In this document: positions 54,122 through 64,000 of the stretch, piece after piece
Position numbering within the stretch: the first letter of the stretch is position 1
Layout: every line of letters begins with the position of its first letter
Origin: Pegoplata infirma
Lineage: Eukaryota > Arthropoda > Insecta > Diptera > Anthomyiidae
Reading direction: 5' to 3'
NCBI GenBank assembly: GCA_963921195.1
Contig: OY992539.1
Coordinates: 99,642,964 to 99,706,963 of the forward strand
DNA length: 64,000 nucleotides
Made by a program: the position numbers and the translations under genes
Notes under the pieces: generated by a model
The model's database searches: none
Told to the model about the DNA's origin: nothing
The model's input: only the letters and a program-made list of their open reading frames with translations

Positions 54122-55054
54122 CTTAGTACTTAACATCTCACTTATACAATCCACTTTTACTAAATCATCATGTGTTTTGTAATTTTTTTCCTTTTTCTTA
54201 ACTTTATGATGACTACTATAGAATTTTGTGTTATTTTCACAATTATCAATTAAAGATTCATTTTTATGTGTTGTTGGTTCGTGTTGCTGGTATTGCAGTT
54301 GCTTTTTATGTTGTTGATATAAAATTAGTTTAGTCAGATAAGGTGGAATTTCAGTATAATTATTTTTATGATTATAACTATTGGCAAGATTAGTATCATC
54401 ATCATCGTCATAATCATTAGAATGGTGGATATTTTGTAAACTGCCTTCATTGTTATTATTGTTATCACCAACATAAGAACAAGATGAAGATGTTATAATG
54501 GTTATGTATTTGTCACAATCATCAGTATCTAACATAGACTCATAGACGTCTCCATAGTCATTGTCATCATCATTGTTGTTGTTGCTGTAGTTGATGATGC
54601 TGCTGTGGTTGTTTTTACCATCGTATTCATCATCAACTGCATCATTGCCCCTGTCATCATTGTTAACAATCTTATACTGTTGTACACTTTTTGCAACTGT
54701 CCAATGGTCCAATGAATGTAAACAAGTGTTTTCTTGGTTAAAGTCGTCTTTATATTCATTGCACCGATGTTGTCGTCGTTGTTTTTGTTGTTGTTGCTGA
54801 AGTTCCTGTTGTTGATGCTGTTTTTGTGGCTGTTCACTATTTTGGCTAGGAGTACTGATGACAACAATGTCGCCACCATTTGGTGTATTGTTGACAGCAA
54901 AGTACTCGCATAATTGATTCTTATGCTCATCCTTAAGTGCAATATACTCTGAACTTTCAGTGAACTCTCTTAAAATATGGTTGGCTGTTGCCAAATCTTT
55001 TTCAGATAATGCAATCGTTAAACTTGCAGGATTTTTCGATATACACTTGCCCAT
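54122..55054 (-). CDS. First coding exon of an unassigned minus-strand gene (exon A)
   Basis: The ATG at 55054 follows an in-frame TAA two codons upstream, so translation starts here unless an acceptor lies in between. The N-terminus MGKCISKN fits an N-myristoylation site (Gly2, Ser6) with Cys4 available for palmitoylation, implying a membrane-tethered protein. Residues 8-55 look folded and helical (LSEKDLATANHILREF, EYIALKDEHKNQLCEYF). Then comes poly-Q (about 77-95, opa-like), followed by Asn/Asp-rich and Tyr-containing disordered sequence to about 311. A strong donor AAG|GTACGT (phase 0) ends the exon; the extra residues up to 54101 are read-through into the intron. The only phase-matched acceptors noticed downstream on this strand are near 21.3 kb and at 6062. 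Family not recognised. Confidence 0.75.
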
Positions 55055-55250
55055 AGATTATGTGTTTTCTATTTTATTGTATGTTTGTAGACAAAAAACT
55101 GATGATATTGTTAAAGGTGTTGTCGTCGCCTGTAAAAAGGTAGATATAAAGATAGTTATTGAAAATGCAATCAACTTGTTCACTTCTAACGATGGGAAAT
55201 TGCATTTTTATAAATGTGTAGATTAAGGTGATATATATTTATTAATATGG
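55055..55250 (-). other. Probable 5' UTR/upstream region of the minus-strand gene
   Basis: Lies directly upstream of the ATG at 55054 and is less repetitive than its surroundings. The plus-strand 88-residue frame (54960-55226) partly overlaps exon A and is regarded as a shadow. No TATA or initiator could be chosen with confidence. Confidence 0.3.
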
Positions 55251-55280
55251 ATAATGTTGGGAGTTTTTGGTTCTACACCA

Positions 55281-55953
55281 TTTCCAATTGTATTTCAGAA
55301 ATTATCAATTGTATATCAGAAATTATCAATTGTATTTCAGAAATAATCAATTGTATTTTAGAAATTATCAATTGTGTTTCAGAATTTATCAATTGTATTT
55401 CAGAAATTATCAATTGTATTTCAGAAGTAATCATTTGTATTTTAGAACTTATCAATTGTATTTCAGACATTATCAATTGTATTTCAGAAACTATCAATTG
55501 TATCTCAGAATTTATCAATTGTATTTCAGATATTATTAATTGTATTTCAGAAATTATTAATTGTATTTCAGAATTTATCAATTGTATTTCAGAAATTATC
55601 AATCGTATTTCAGACATTTTTTAATTTGTGTTGTAGGAAATACCAATTCAGAATTTATCAATTGTATTTCAGAAATTATCAATTGTATTTCAGAAATTTT
55701 CAATTGTTTTACAAAGGTTTGTTTCTGAAAAACAATTGATAATTTCTAAAATACAATTGATTATTTCTAAAAGACACTTGATGATTTTTAAAATACAATT
55801 GATAACTTCTGAAATACAATTGATATTTCCTAAAATACAAATTAAAAATTTCTGAAATACAATTGATAATTTCTGGAATACAATTGATAAGTTCTGAAAT
55901 ACAATTGATAATTTCTGAAATACAATTGATGATTTCTAAAATACAATTGATTT
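55281..55953. repeat. 21 bp minisatellite arranged head-to-head
   Basis: About 20 units of ATTATCAATTGTATTTCAGAA run forward from 55281 to ~55715. About 11 units then run as the reverse complement (ATACAATTGATAATTTCTGA) to 55953. The unit length is divisible by three and lacks stops in several frames, which creates INCISEI- and ISEIQLI-repeat frames on both strands; these are not genes. The arms can pair over ~230 bp. Confidence 0.85.
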
Positions 55954-56034
55954 TGTTTAACAAATCGAACATTTTTACGCTACAAGAAGTTCAAAGTGCG
56001 GCATTTGGACCCACAGAATTAGAAAATATCGTTT

Positions 56035-56305
56035 TTCGGTCCGCCCCCCTTTTATGGGCGTGGCATAAAACATTTTTTTTTAAATAATGATAATCTTGTA
56101 TTTCTGTAGTGCAAAAAGCATAAGAATGAATTTTTAAACCCATATGCGAGGGAAAATTTGCCCCCCCCCCGCAATTACCTCTACCGACCCCCATACACCC
56201 AAAAAAAAATAAAACGCCCCTGTAATTTTTTTTTTTATTTTTTTGCATGTTGGAGGGTATTAAAGATTCGACACAGCCGAACTTAACACTCTTACTTGTT
56301 TTTCA
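56035..56305 (-). mobile_element. Truncated mini-me fragment
   Basis: It ends GGAGGGTATTAAAGATTCGA, CACAGCCGAACTTAACACTC, TTACTTGTTTTT, as in the copy at 47257-47819, preceded by the same C-rich run and AAAACGCCCCTGTAATTTTTT. The core and tetranucleotide tract are missing. Confidence 0.6.
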
Positions 56306-56525
56306 TAATTATTTTTTTTCATCAATTTTTTTCATAATTTTTTTTTATCAAATTTTTTATTATCAGTGTTTTTTTCAAATCAAAAATTATTGTTTTTATT
56401 TCATAAATATTTTTTTTTCATCATTTTTTTTACATCAAAAAATTTTTCTTTTCATCAAATTTTTCTTCATCAAAAACTTTTTTTCATCAATTTTTTTTTT
56501 CACCAAAAACGTTGTTTTCATTCAA
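56306..56525. repeat. T-rich low-complexity tract
   Basis: Repeated TTTTTCATCAAATTTTT-like words between two mini-me sequences; likely derived from element tail or linker expansion. No coding signal. Confidence 0.5.
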
Positions 56526-56527
56526 TT

Positions 56528-58131
56528 TTTTATACCCTCCACTTAGTAATTGAGGGTATATGTATATACCTTTGTCATTCCGTTTGTAACTCATCGGACT
56601 AGGACCCCATAAAGTATATATATTCATGATGCCCGATCGATTCTAAGCAGTGTTGGCTACCGTTACCCTTTTAATACCGTTACCGATTAAAAACCCTTTA
56701 ATATTGACAACCGTTACCGTTACCAATACCGAAATAAAAAACTTTAAATACCGTTACCGATAAAAAACCATTACCTTTATTCGGATTTTTACCGGTATTA
56801 TAACGGTTTTGTTTCGGTTGTCTGAATATTACTTATTTTAGATTTTTTTGCAGATAAAAAACAAAGTAAAATATTTTAAATGTACCTAAAATAAAACAAA
56901 AAAATGTTGTTCATTGCAAATCGTATTGTTATTTGGTCAAAAACAATGAGGAAATCGGTCAAACCAATGATCACATTTGCAATTAACTAAATTTAGACAA
57001 AGGATATGTCGAAATTGACACAACCAATGACCACATTCCCAATTTACTTAAAAAGTTCCGAAGGGAAAAGTAAGTGCCACGTAGTGTAATAATTCTTAAG
57101 TGGCAAGATAAAAGAAGAGACAAACCTGAATTGTGCCAAATCGCTAGATTTGCTGGCGGTGTCATCCACGCGGTGTCTGGAGTAAAATACACAGGAGAAA
57201 AACTGTCTCGAAAAATCAGTAAAACATCTTTCAGTTTGAATTAGAAAACTTTTACCAGATTTTTCTGCTAAAATAAATACTTTAACTAAATATTAAATTT
57301 AAAAAAATAACAGAAATTTTTCGGTATTTTTGCAGACTCTGTTTGCTGATTTAAAAAAAAAATCTACAGACTCTACCTTAACTGGCTCAAAATGCGGATT
57401 TTTTGCGTGGCTCAAAATGCTGATTGGACAGAGATATTTCATAAACACGTAAAAAATCAAAAATTTTATTGTTGAATTACAATATTGCGTGAATATTTTA
57501 ATTCAATTCTGAGTTTTTTAATAAAACAAGATACTACCTTTTTTTTGGAATTTTTACGTGTTTTAAACAAATTTGTGATTTTTTAACATTTTGGTTAAAT
57601 TTTATTCATAATACCGGTATGTACCGGTATCAATGTTTCGGTAACTGTTTGTCGTTACCGAAATAATCGAAAATACCGTTACCTTTACCATTACCGATAA
57701 AAAAATATGTAATACCAATACCGTTACCAATACCGTTATTCGTTTCGGTAGCGAACCCTGATTCAAAGACATTCTAGCGATGTCCGTCGGTCCGTATGTC
57801 TGTCTGTCTGTGGAAAATGCTGTCACGGACAAAATATTGCACAGAGATGACTGAAACTTGACATATTTATTGGAAGTTCTCCTGAGAAGTTTGGTATTTC
57901 AAAAATTTCAGTACATTCAACATAACCTAAAAATACAAAATCCTTTAATTCGGCTTCTTTTTGACATATGTGAGCATAATTGAACACCAAATGGTATTTA
58001 AACAAGTACGAACACATTAAAGAAAAAAAAAACCCGGATTTTTTTTTTACCAAAATTTTTTTTCGCGGAAATTTTTTTCAAAAAATATTTTTTTTTTTTT
58101 CAAAAGTAATTTCCTTTTAAATAAAAATAAA
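56528..58131 (-). mobile_element. mini-me element copy interrupted by a hAT element
   Basis: It runs from TATACCCTCCACTTAGTAAT, through CCCCATAAAGTATATATATT and GATCGATTCTAAG, and is then broken by 56648-57760. It resumes AGACATTCTAGCGATGTCCG with (GTCY)n at about 57780-57813 and continues to TTTCAAAAGTAATTTCCTTT, the reverse complement of the body of the 13308 copy. It lacks the last ~60 bp of the 5' box. Confidence 0.75.
56648..57760. mobile_element. hAT-type element, second GGTAACGGTA copy, nested in mini-me
   Basis: Termini are CAGTGTTGGCTACCG and CGGTAGCGAACCCTG. Flanks are ATTCTAAG (56640-56647) and ATTCAAAG (57761-57768), an 8 bp duplication of a mini-me core word with one change. It is inverted relative to the 21950-23408 copy, ~350 bp shorter, with the same subterminal ACCGTTACC arrays. 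No transposase. Confidence 0.85.
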
Positions 58132-58132
58132 A

Positions 58133-58335
58133 CAAGTGAGAGCATTAAATTCTTCGGTGCCGAATCGTTGATACTCTCCAAAATGTAAAAACACTTTTTT
58201 GCACTCATTTTTGCACTTAATGGGGTCCACGACTGATATTTCAATTCCATTTGCATGGAATAGCAAAGTAATATAACATTATTTCTTCTAAAAAAAACTT
58301 TTCTTTGGCAAGTACACCCAAATCTTCCGCAAAAC
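58133..58335 (+). mobile_element. Mini-me 5' fragment, head-to-head with the preceding copy
   Basis: AACAAGTGAGAGCATTAAAT, then TTCTTCGGTGCCGAATC, then ACTCTCCAAAATG is the mini-me 5' box in plus orientation, only ~2 bp from the minus-oriented copy. The similarity fades after ~60 bp. Confidence 0.5.
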
Positions 58336-58379
58336 ATTATCATGATTTAATTTTTTGGGCAAGAGTACAAAATTCGCAG

Positions 58380-60057
58380 TCATTTTTTCTCGAAAACAAG
58401 GCAAAAAAACAGCTGTGAAAATTTCAGAACAGAAACACTTTAACTATTTTTTAAAAATGCAAAATAAAAAGGATGGCATATTTTTTGATAAATAAAGTTG
58501 AAGTTTAAATTTGAGAAATTCAGAAATTCTGCTAAAACTTTTCCAGTTTTTATTTTTTTAATCGATATCCCATACAAAAATTGGCATAAATAACACCGCT
58601 CTACAAATCTGAGGTTTGTCGCTGCGTTTTGGATGAAACCAACAAAATTTGATAGGTTTTGGTGCCCGATTCCAAAACGGTCACTCAAATTTTTCTATCA
58701 CGTCACAGTTTTGGGAAAATCGCGGTTTAAGTGTCAAAAAAGGCCCATTTTGATCATTTTTGAACGCCTGTAAAATAAGATCCTGATATGCAAAAGACTT
58801 GGTATCAAGCTCATTCTAAAGTGTGTAATTTCCTCTTTCAGACAAGATCAAATCTTCTTAGAATTTAAGTGCTTTAAATCTAGAATTTACGTATGAATTT
58901 GTATGGCAATTTGTTTAAAAACACTGTGTAAATAAACAAAATACACAGCTCAACATGAAAATGCGTATTGAATTCTGGAAAGTGATTTAGGTAGTGTTTG
59001 TCGCTCTGATTTCAAATCTGCAACCCAAATATGTCTATCACGTCAGGATTTTGAGTTATTCGCGGTTAAAGTGCCAAAAAAGGCCATTTTGGACCCTTTT
59101 TGAAAGCTTATAATAAAAAATCCTGACATGCGATTGACTTGGTATCAAGCTTATTCAAAAGTATGTGATTTTCTCTATAAGACAAGATATAATATTCTTG
59201 GAATTTAATTTTCTAAAATGGTAAAAACATCATTAACAAAAAACCTTCCATTTTTTAAATATTTAGTATATTTACACAGTGTTTTTTAACAAATTTCCTT
59301 ACAAATACACACGTAAATTTTAGATTTAAAGCACTTGTGTCTAATGATTTTTTCACCATTGTAAAAAATTAAATTCCCAGAAGATTTGATTTTGTCTTAA
59401 AGAGAAAATTACGCACTTTCGAATGAGCTTGATACCAAGTCATTCGCATGTCAGGATCTTATTTTATAGGCGCTTAAAAATGGCCAAAATGGGCCTTTTT
59501 TGACACTTTAACCGCGATTTTCTCAAAATTGTGACGTGATAGAAAAATTTGAGTGACCATTTTGGAATTGGGAAACCAAAACCTATAAACTTTTTATGGT
59601 TTCATTCAAAACGCAGCGACAAACCTCAGATTTGTAGAGCGGTGATATTTAAAAAATGGAAGGTTTTTTGCTAATGATTTTTTTACCATTTTGGAAAATT
59701 AAATTTTTAGAACATTTTATCTTATCTTTAAGAGAAAATTACAAACTTTCGAATGAGCTTCATACCAAGTCATTCGCATGTCACAATATTATTTTATAAG
59801 CTTTTAAAATGGGTCAAAAATGCCCTTTTTCGGCACTTTAACCGCGAATTACTCAAAATCCTGACGTGATACACAAATTTGGGCTCCGGATTCGGAAACA
59901 GCGCAACAAACGCTATCCAAATCACTAACCAGAATCCAATACGCATTTTCTTGTTGAGCTGTGTAATAAAATAAAGATATTTTGGGAAAAATTATGATAT
60001 CCTATTGAAATTTCCATGGTTTTTCTGTAATGGAACAGTTGGTGTGGAATGACCCTT
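58380..60057. mobile_element. Modular foldback element, A-B-A'-B' arrangement
   Basis: Module A (58553-58930) and module B (58935-59240) are paralogous direct repeats sharing CTATCACGTCA, GACTTGGTATCAAGCT and GCCAAAAAAGGCC-type words. A' (59271-59650) and B' (59655-59960) are their inverted counterparts. The outer right end (GGTGTGGAATGACCC, ~60043-60057) resembles the TGRGGCATTCCA terminus. The left outer segment (CTCGAAAACAAGGCAAAA) is shared with 61335-63144. Non-coding. Confidence 0.7.
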
Positions 60058-60170
60058 ATTAAAAATTTGACAAAAGATGTATCTAATCTGTCTGTGTTTG
60101 AGCTTGGGACCCATTTTCCAGTTACCACAGGAATAGGGTGTTTTGTGGTCGCTCTTGACGGACTTTCTTA
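60058..60170 (-). mobile_element. Tail of the diverged mini-me-like subfamily
   Basis: TTTGAGCTTGGGACCCATTT and GTGGTCGCTCTTGACGGACT match the corresponding end of the nested element at 3189-4031 (about 3906-4024). The remainder is absent. Confidence 0.5.
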
Positions 60171-60346
60171 TTGATTTTCTGTTTCCAATGTTGTTTGTAA
60201 CGTTGAAAATTTTTCGCTGGGTAGTAGGAAACTATTTCAATCTATTGTGGTTACTTTATATTAAAAAAAATATATTGATTTAACATTTTTATGTTGAAAA
60301 TATTATAGTTTTATTGCAGTATTAATTAAGCAGCCAACAAGTTTAT

Positions 60347-60859
60347 ATGAAAATGAATGTAAAATTTGTTTATATCACATCCATTGTAATCTATAAATCG
60401 TTTTTAGTTAATTCTATATCTGATTTTAAAACATGGTGTTCTTATGAATTTACCGTAGATCTCTCATCAAGTGAAAAATTAGAAAATAATTCATATTTGT
60501 ACAATAATGAAATTCTATTAACACCAGATTTGGTATTTGATTATAATTATAAAATTTTGAAAAATGGCTCAAGACTTAATAATATTAAACCCTATAAGCG
60601 TGGTTGTATATGTGTTATTAAAAAGTGTTTAAAAATATGTTCTAAAAGTATATTAGATTATTATGAAGAAAGTACTGAATTAAATAATGATGGTCTTTTT
60701 GTTAAAAATATTACAATGACTAACGGAGATATAAAAAGAAAACATATAATAAATGATTTTTATCCTATATTTAGTAAAATAATATGTGATGATGACAGTG
60801 ACGCTACAATGCTGTTGCCAGAACACCTTCCGTTTTTAAATAAATGGACATTATATGAG
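60347..60859 (+). CDS. Methuselah-like GPCR, N-terminal (ectodomain) exon
   Basis: 171 residues. Residues 1-24 form a hydrophobic signal peptide. The Mth ectodomain follows: WCSYEFTVDLSSSEKLENNS (30-49; family pattern C-x-F/Y-x-DTVDIS...NGSY), LTPDLVFDYNYKIL, then RGCICVIKKCLKIC (86-98; the diagnostic RGCVC...C..C motif), NDFYPIFSKIIC, and LNKWTLYE at the exon end, where family members continue with NG-T/S-L. Cysteines visible: 31, 87, 89, 94, 98, 147. The start is supported by an in-frame TAA eight codons upstream. The donor GAG|GTAATG is phase 0 (GT at 60860-60861); residues after it up to 60883 are intron read-through. The seven-transmembrane part is not in the window. Family role: insect secretin-like/adhesion-type GPCRs linked to stress resistance and lifespan; the ligand cannot be inferred. 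A pyrimidine-rich TTTTATTGCAG before 60321 may be a 5' UTR acceptor. Confidence 0.85.
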
Positions 60860-61334
60860 GTAATGATAAAAAAATACATTTAGTTAGATTAAATAGTAAT
60901 TAGCAGTTTTAAAACCCATCTTAGGAAATTCCCCTTACCTACACACACTGTGAAGATCAAGCCAGCGGGAAAAAATTATTTTTTTTGACAATTTAAAGTT
61001 CCTAACGTCAAGTGTTACCAATATTTATATATTTATCTGTCTTGGGTATCTACGTTCGCTGTTTTTTTTTTTTTTGGGGGCAACATTTTTTTAGTGTATG
61101 TTTTTTGAGGCTAAAAATTTTGCCATTGCATTAATTTTTGCTGTAGAAACGACTGATGAAATCAGATTTGAAATATATTCAGCCATTTCTTCTCTGCAGA
61201 AAAATCAACCACCCCAATAAGCGAGAAATTTTCCAAAAAATACCGGCATTCTTATAACCTGCCCTTAATCCTTTAAAAAATTATGATACCCGATAAACAG
61301 ATGAAGTGACATAGTCACCAAATGAACTCTAATA
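60860..61334 (+). other. Intron of the methuselah-like gene, start
   Basis: Begins with the donor GTAATG. No second exon encoding NG-x-L or transmembrane helices was recognised up to the window end, so the remaining >3 kb is treated as intron or flank filled with mobile elements. Confidence 0.5.
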
Positions 61335-63144
61335 TGAGGCATTCCACACCAAATGTTAAAAAAAAAAGTTGTGTCAATATGAAATCATTTGCAAAGTATT
61401 CGCTCTTAGGGTACTATTAAATAACAAAAATAAAATTTAAGTTTTTTCAAAAAGTGGGCCTTGTAGGCGTGGTCAAATATTGAAAATATCTAGTTTTTTG
61501 CCTGAGTATCTTTACTTCAATATTTATGCAAATTAAATGAAACACAGTAAAGTCTTTAAGACAAAAGTTTTTTATAGATTTTTGTATGGGCTATCGATTA
61601 AAGAAAAAAAATTGGAAAACTTTCAGAAGAAGTTCTGAATTTTTCAAATATAAATTTAAAATTTATTTATTAAAAAACATGCCACAATTTTATTTTTTTT
61701 TAATTGTTTAAAAAAAGATAAAGTACTTTTCTATTTGTTCTGAAATTTTCAGAGATGTGTTTTGCCTTGTTTTCGAGAAATCAAATGTCAAAGATTGCAA
61801 TACGCTAATTTTATACAATAATGGTATATATAACGTGTGCGTATGAGTAATAAAAACACTTAAACAATATTTAAAATCAGAGACCATAACTGTTATGAGA
61901 TTTATTAAAAAAAATCAAATTTAACTGTTCAAAAATATTTTTTCAAATAAAAATTAAAAATAACAGTTTGAAATGATTTATATAAATATCTGTTCAAAAT
62001 AACAGAAATAAAAAAACGTTTATTTTTTATAACTGTTATTAAAAGCTCGAGTTATTAAAATGCAGAAGAATCATATTGATATCTAATACTTCATTCATTG
62101 ATTTAAAGATATAAACTTTACTCAAATAAATATAAAATAAAAGTTATTTTAGATTGTTTGAACAAAAAGTTTTTAATAGCTGTTATTGAAAAAATCAAAA
62201 AAATAAATGTTATTGCAAATTTTAACACGGGACATCTCTAGAAGTATTTTCATATATAAAATACTAAGTTTGGACAACATTCGTTTCATGATTTATTTAA
62301 AACAAAAAGGCACATATAACTGTTATATTTGGTCCCTGTTTAAAATAGAGATGGGATCGTAAATGAGTTTTTAATAACGATTACGCACGCTAATGAAAGA
62401 AAAAATTTAGTCACGCACAATATTTTATTTTGTTCACGCTCATTCACGCACACGTGAGTAGGAAAAAAGAAGTCACTGTCACGATATTCACGTGAGCGTG
62501 GGTAAAATAAAATATCGTGCTTGAATAATTTTTTTCTTCCATTAGCGTAAGTGATCGTAAATAAAAACTCACTCACGCTCCCATCGCCTCTTAAAATATT
62601 TTTTAAGTATTGATATTACTCATACGCACACGTTTTATACACCATTATTGTATAAAATTAGCGTATTGCAATCTTTGACATTTGATTTCTCAAAAACAAG
62701 GCAAATCATATCTCTGAAAATTTCATAACAGATAGAAAAGCACTTTAGCTTCTTTTTTAAAAATTAAAAAAAAAATAAAATTGCGGCATGTTTTTTGATA
62801 AATAAAGTTTAAGTTTAAATTTGAAAAATTCAGAACTTCTTCTGAAAATTTTCCAATTTCTATTTTTTTAATCGATAGCCCATACAAAAATCTATAAAAA
62901 AACTTTTGTCTTAAAGACTTTACTGTGTTTCATTTAATTTGTATAAATATTGAAGTAAAGATACTCAGGCAAAAAAGTTTGATATTTTCAATATTTGACC
63001 ACGCCCACAAGACCCACTTTTTGAAAAACTTAAATTTTATTTTTGTTATTTAATAGTACCCTAACAGCGAATAATTTGCAAATGATATTCAATTGAAACC
63101 ACTATGTTTTTTCTGTAGTGGAACAGTTAGTGTGGAATGCCTCA
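61335..63144. mobile_element. Giant foldback element (TGRGGCATTCCA family), second copy
   Basis: Ends are TGAGGCATTCCACACCAA and TGTGGAATGCCTCA, flanked by TA (61333-61334, 63145-63146). Arms of about 500 bp (61335-61860, 62620-63144) share AAGTGGGCCTTGTAGGCGTG / CACGCCCACAAGACCCACTT and many other blocks. The central ~760 bp contains the small MITE near 62348-62590. Non-coding. Confidence 0.8.
62348..62592. mobile_element. Small hAT-like MITE (TAGAGATGGG termini) nested in foldback
   Basis: The left end TAGAGATGGGATCGT and right end CTCCCATCGCCTC enclose CACGTGAGCGTG/CTCACGCACA-type words, as in the element at 2589-3117. Flanking 'tttaaaat/ttaaaata' is compatible with an 8 bp duplication but ambiguous. 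The minus-strand frame (62340-62576) is an artefact. Confidence 0.6.
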
Positions 63145-64000
63145 TATGTATGATAAAATTTTATTTTTTTTGTAAAAAAAAAATTGTAAAAAATTCACTC
63201 TTTTTGTAAAAATTTTTCCTTGGCGTATTTCAACTTCAAACAGAATAATTTTATTGATCACGAACTTCACTCCTTTCATAAAAACACCTGCCACTTTTGT
63301 AAACAAATGTCTCAACCCCCGATATATAAAATTTTTTTACGAGTCTTTAAAAATTTTCAAAACTTGACAAGCACAGACATTAGGGCGGGTCGATTTGTAT
63401 GGATCGAAAAAAAAAATGAAAAATCGTATAGCAAAAACAAAATCTACAAGAAATTCTAAAAAACTTTTCCAAAGAAACCATTGGTCTAAAATCAAACCCT
63501 ATACCGCGCCTAACGACATGAAAATCCGTCCGTCTGTCTTTCTGTCCGTGTGAAACACGCTACATTCAAATGTTAGTGGAAGAATGAAAAATATATGTTA
63601 AACCAAAAAAAATATTTTAGAAACTATGTTTGTCACTCAAAAAACTAAAAAAAAAAAATATTACACTCAAAAAAAATTACACTCAAAGAAATTTACACCC
63701 GAACATTTTTTTTACAAAAATTAGAAAAAAAAAATGATGTAAAAAAATATTCAGTTATCAAAAATGTTTATCGAACACAGCTTTTTTTCTCTTCGATATG
63801 CAACTCTCTAATTTCATCCCACAAAAGTATCTATGTGTTTTTTTTTTTTTTTTTTTACGAAATATCATTATGATCATTATGATAAAAAAAATAATTAACA
63901 TACAAAATAATGGAGTAAAATTACCATGGATTAACGATAAAAGCAACGATTTATTGTTAAAATTTCTTATTATAAATTTTCGTCTGTGGTGTTTTCATAA
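63145..64000. other. AT-rich sequence with a partial mini-me-like fragment
   Basis: ATCCGTCCGTCTGTCTTTCT at about 63521-63541 and nearby 'tttgtcactcaaaaaa', 'ttacactcaaaaaaaa' words (63630-63700) resemble a degraded minus-oriented mini-me. The frame at 63220-63459 has no recognised domain. The final 200 bp show nothing. Confidence 0.35.

Noticed and set aside
54529..54942. Second minus-strand frame (137 residues, Thr/Met-rich) inside exon A
   Set aside because: Alternative frame of the AAC/GAT-rich low-complexity region; exon A has the better start, donor and folded N-terminus.
55247..55972. INCISEI/ISEIQLI repeat proteins on both strands
   Set aside because: The 21 bp minisatellite keeps frame because 21 is divisible by three; both strands and several frames are open at once.

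Overview
The window looks like a stretch of a large, very AT-rich dipteran genome, probably a calyptrate fly. Evidence: repeated copies of an element with the dipteran 'mini-me' layout (a (GTCY)n tract, a short conserved core, then a (TA)n tract); a methuselah-like receptor exon, a family best known from insects; and an opa-type poly-Q, Asn-rich exon with fly-style splice sites. No rRNA, tRNA, CRISPR or bacterial-type operon was seen. Almost all long open frames in the window are by-products of repeats.

Likely host genes. (1) A minus-strand gene: a first coding exon at 55054-54122 (possible N-myristoylation site, poly-Q, Asn/Asp-rich) and two consecutive exons at 6061-5722 and 5622-~5324. The 99 bp intron between the latter two is phase-consistent. 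The donor at 54121 and the acceptor at 6062 are both phase 0, so all three may be one gene with a ~48 kb intron that holds most of this window. (2) A plus-strand gene: the signal peptide and most of the ectodomain of a methuselah-like GPCR (60347-60859), ending at a phase-0 donor, with the rest outside the window. (3) An isolated candidate minus-strand exon near 21.1-21.3 kb.

Dominant feature. About 17.7 kb (27165-44863) is an almost perfect (GACA)n tetranucleotide array of roughly 4,400 units. It sits exactly where a mini-me element (26479-45000) normally carries a 20-50 bp (GACA/GACG) tract. At least seven other mini-me-like tracts here are that short, so the window holds both the seed state and a gigantic expansion of one microsatellite.

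Mobile-element landscape. Several families have recognisable termini and target-site duplications: hAT-type MITEs with 8 bp duplications (2589-3117, 16829-17544, 21950-23408, 47827-48268, 48989-49632, 56648-57760); a CACTC-terminated family with 2 bp duplications (3160-4843, 18337-20323, 24850-25667, 45692-46750, 51438-52318); giant foldback elements with TIR TGRGGCATTCCA and TA duplications (14121-16157, 61335-63144, and a relative at 58380-60057); LINE remnants (RT at 6540-7390, RNase H at 25676-26460); and a decayed DDE transposase tail (405-521). Nesting gives relative ages: mini-me inside CACTC, foldback inside mini-me, hAT inside mini-me, and CACTC inside an older foldback.

Other structure includes a head-to-head 21 bp minisatellite forming a ~0.67 kb inverted repeat (55281-55953), a 135 bp near-perfect palindrome (18766-18900), a ~36 bp minisatellite (9955-10690) and a G20 run (11578-11597). 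All calls come from reading the sequence; no alignment or database search was run.
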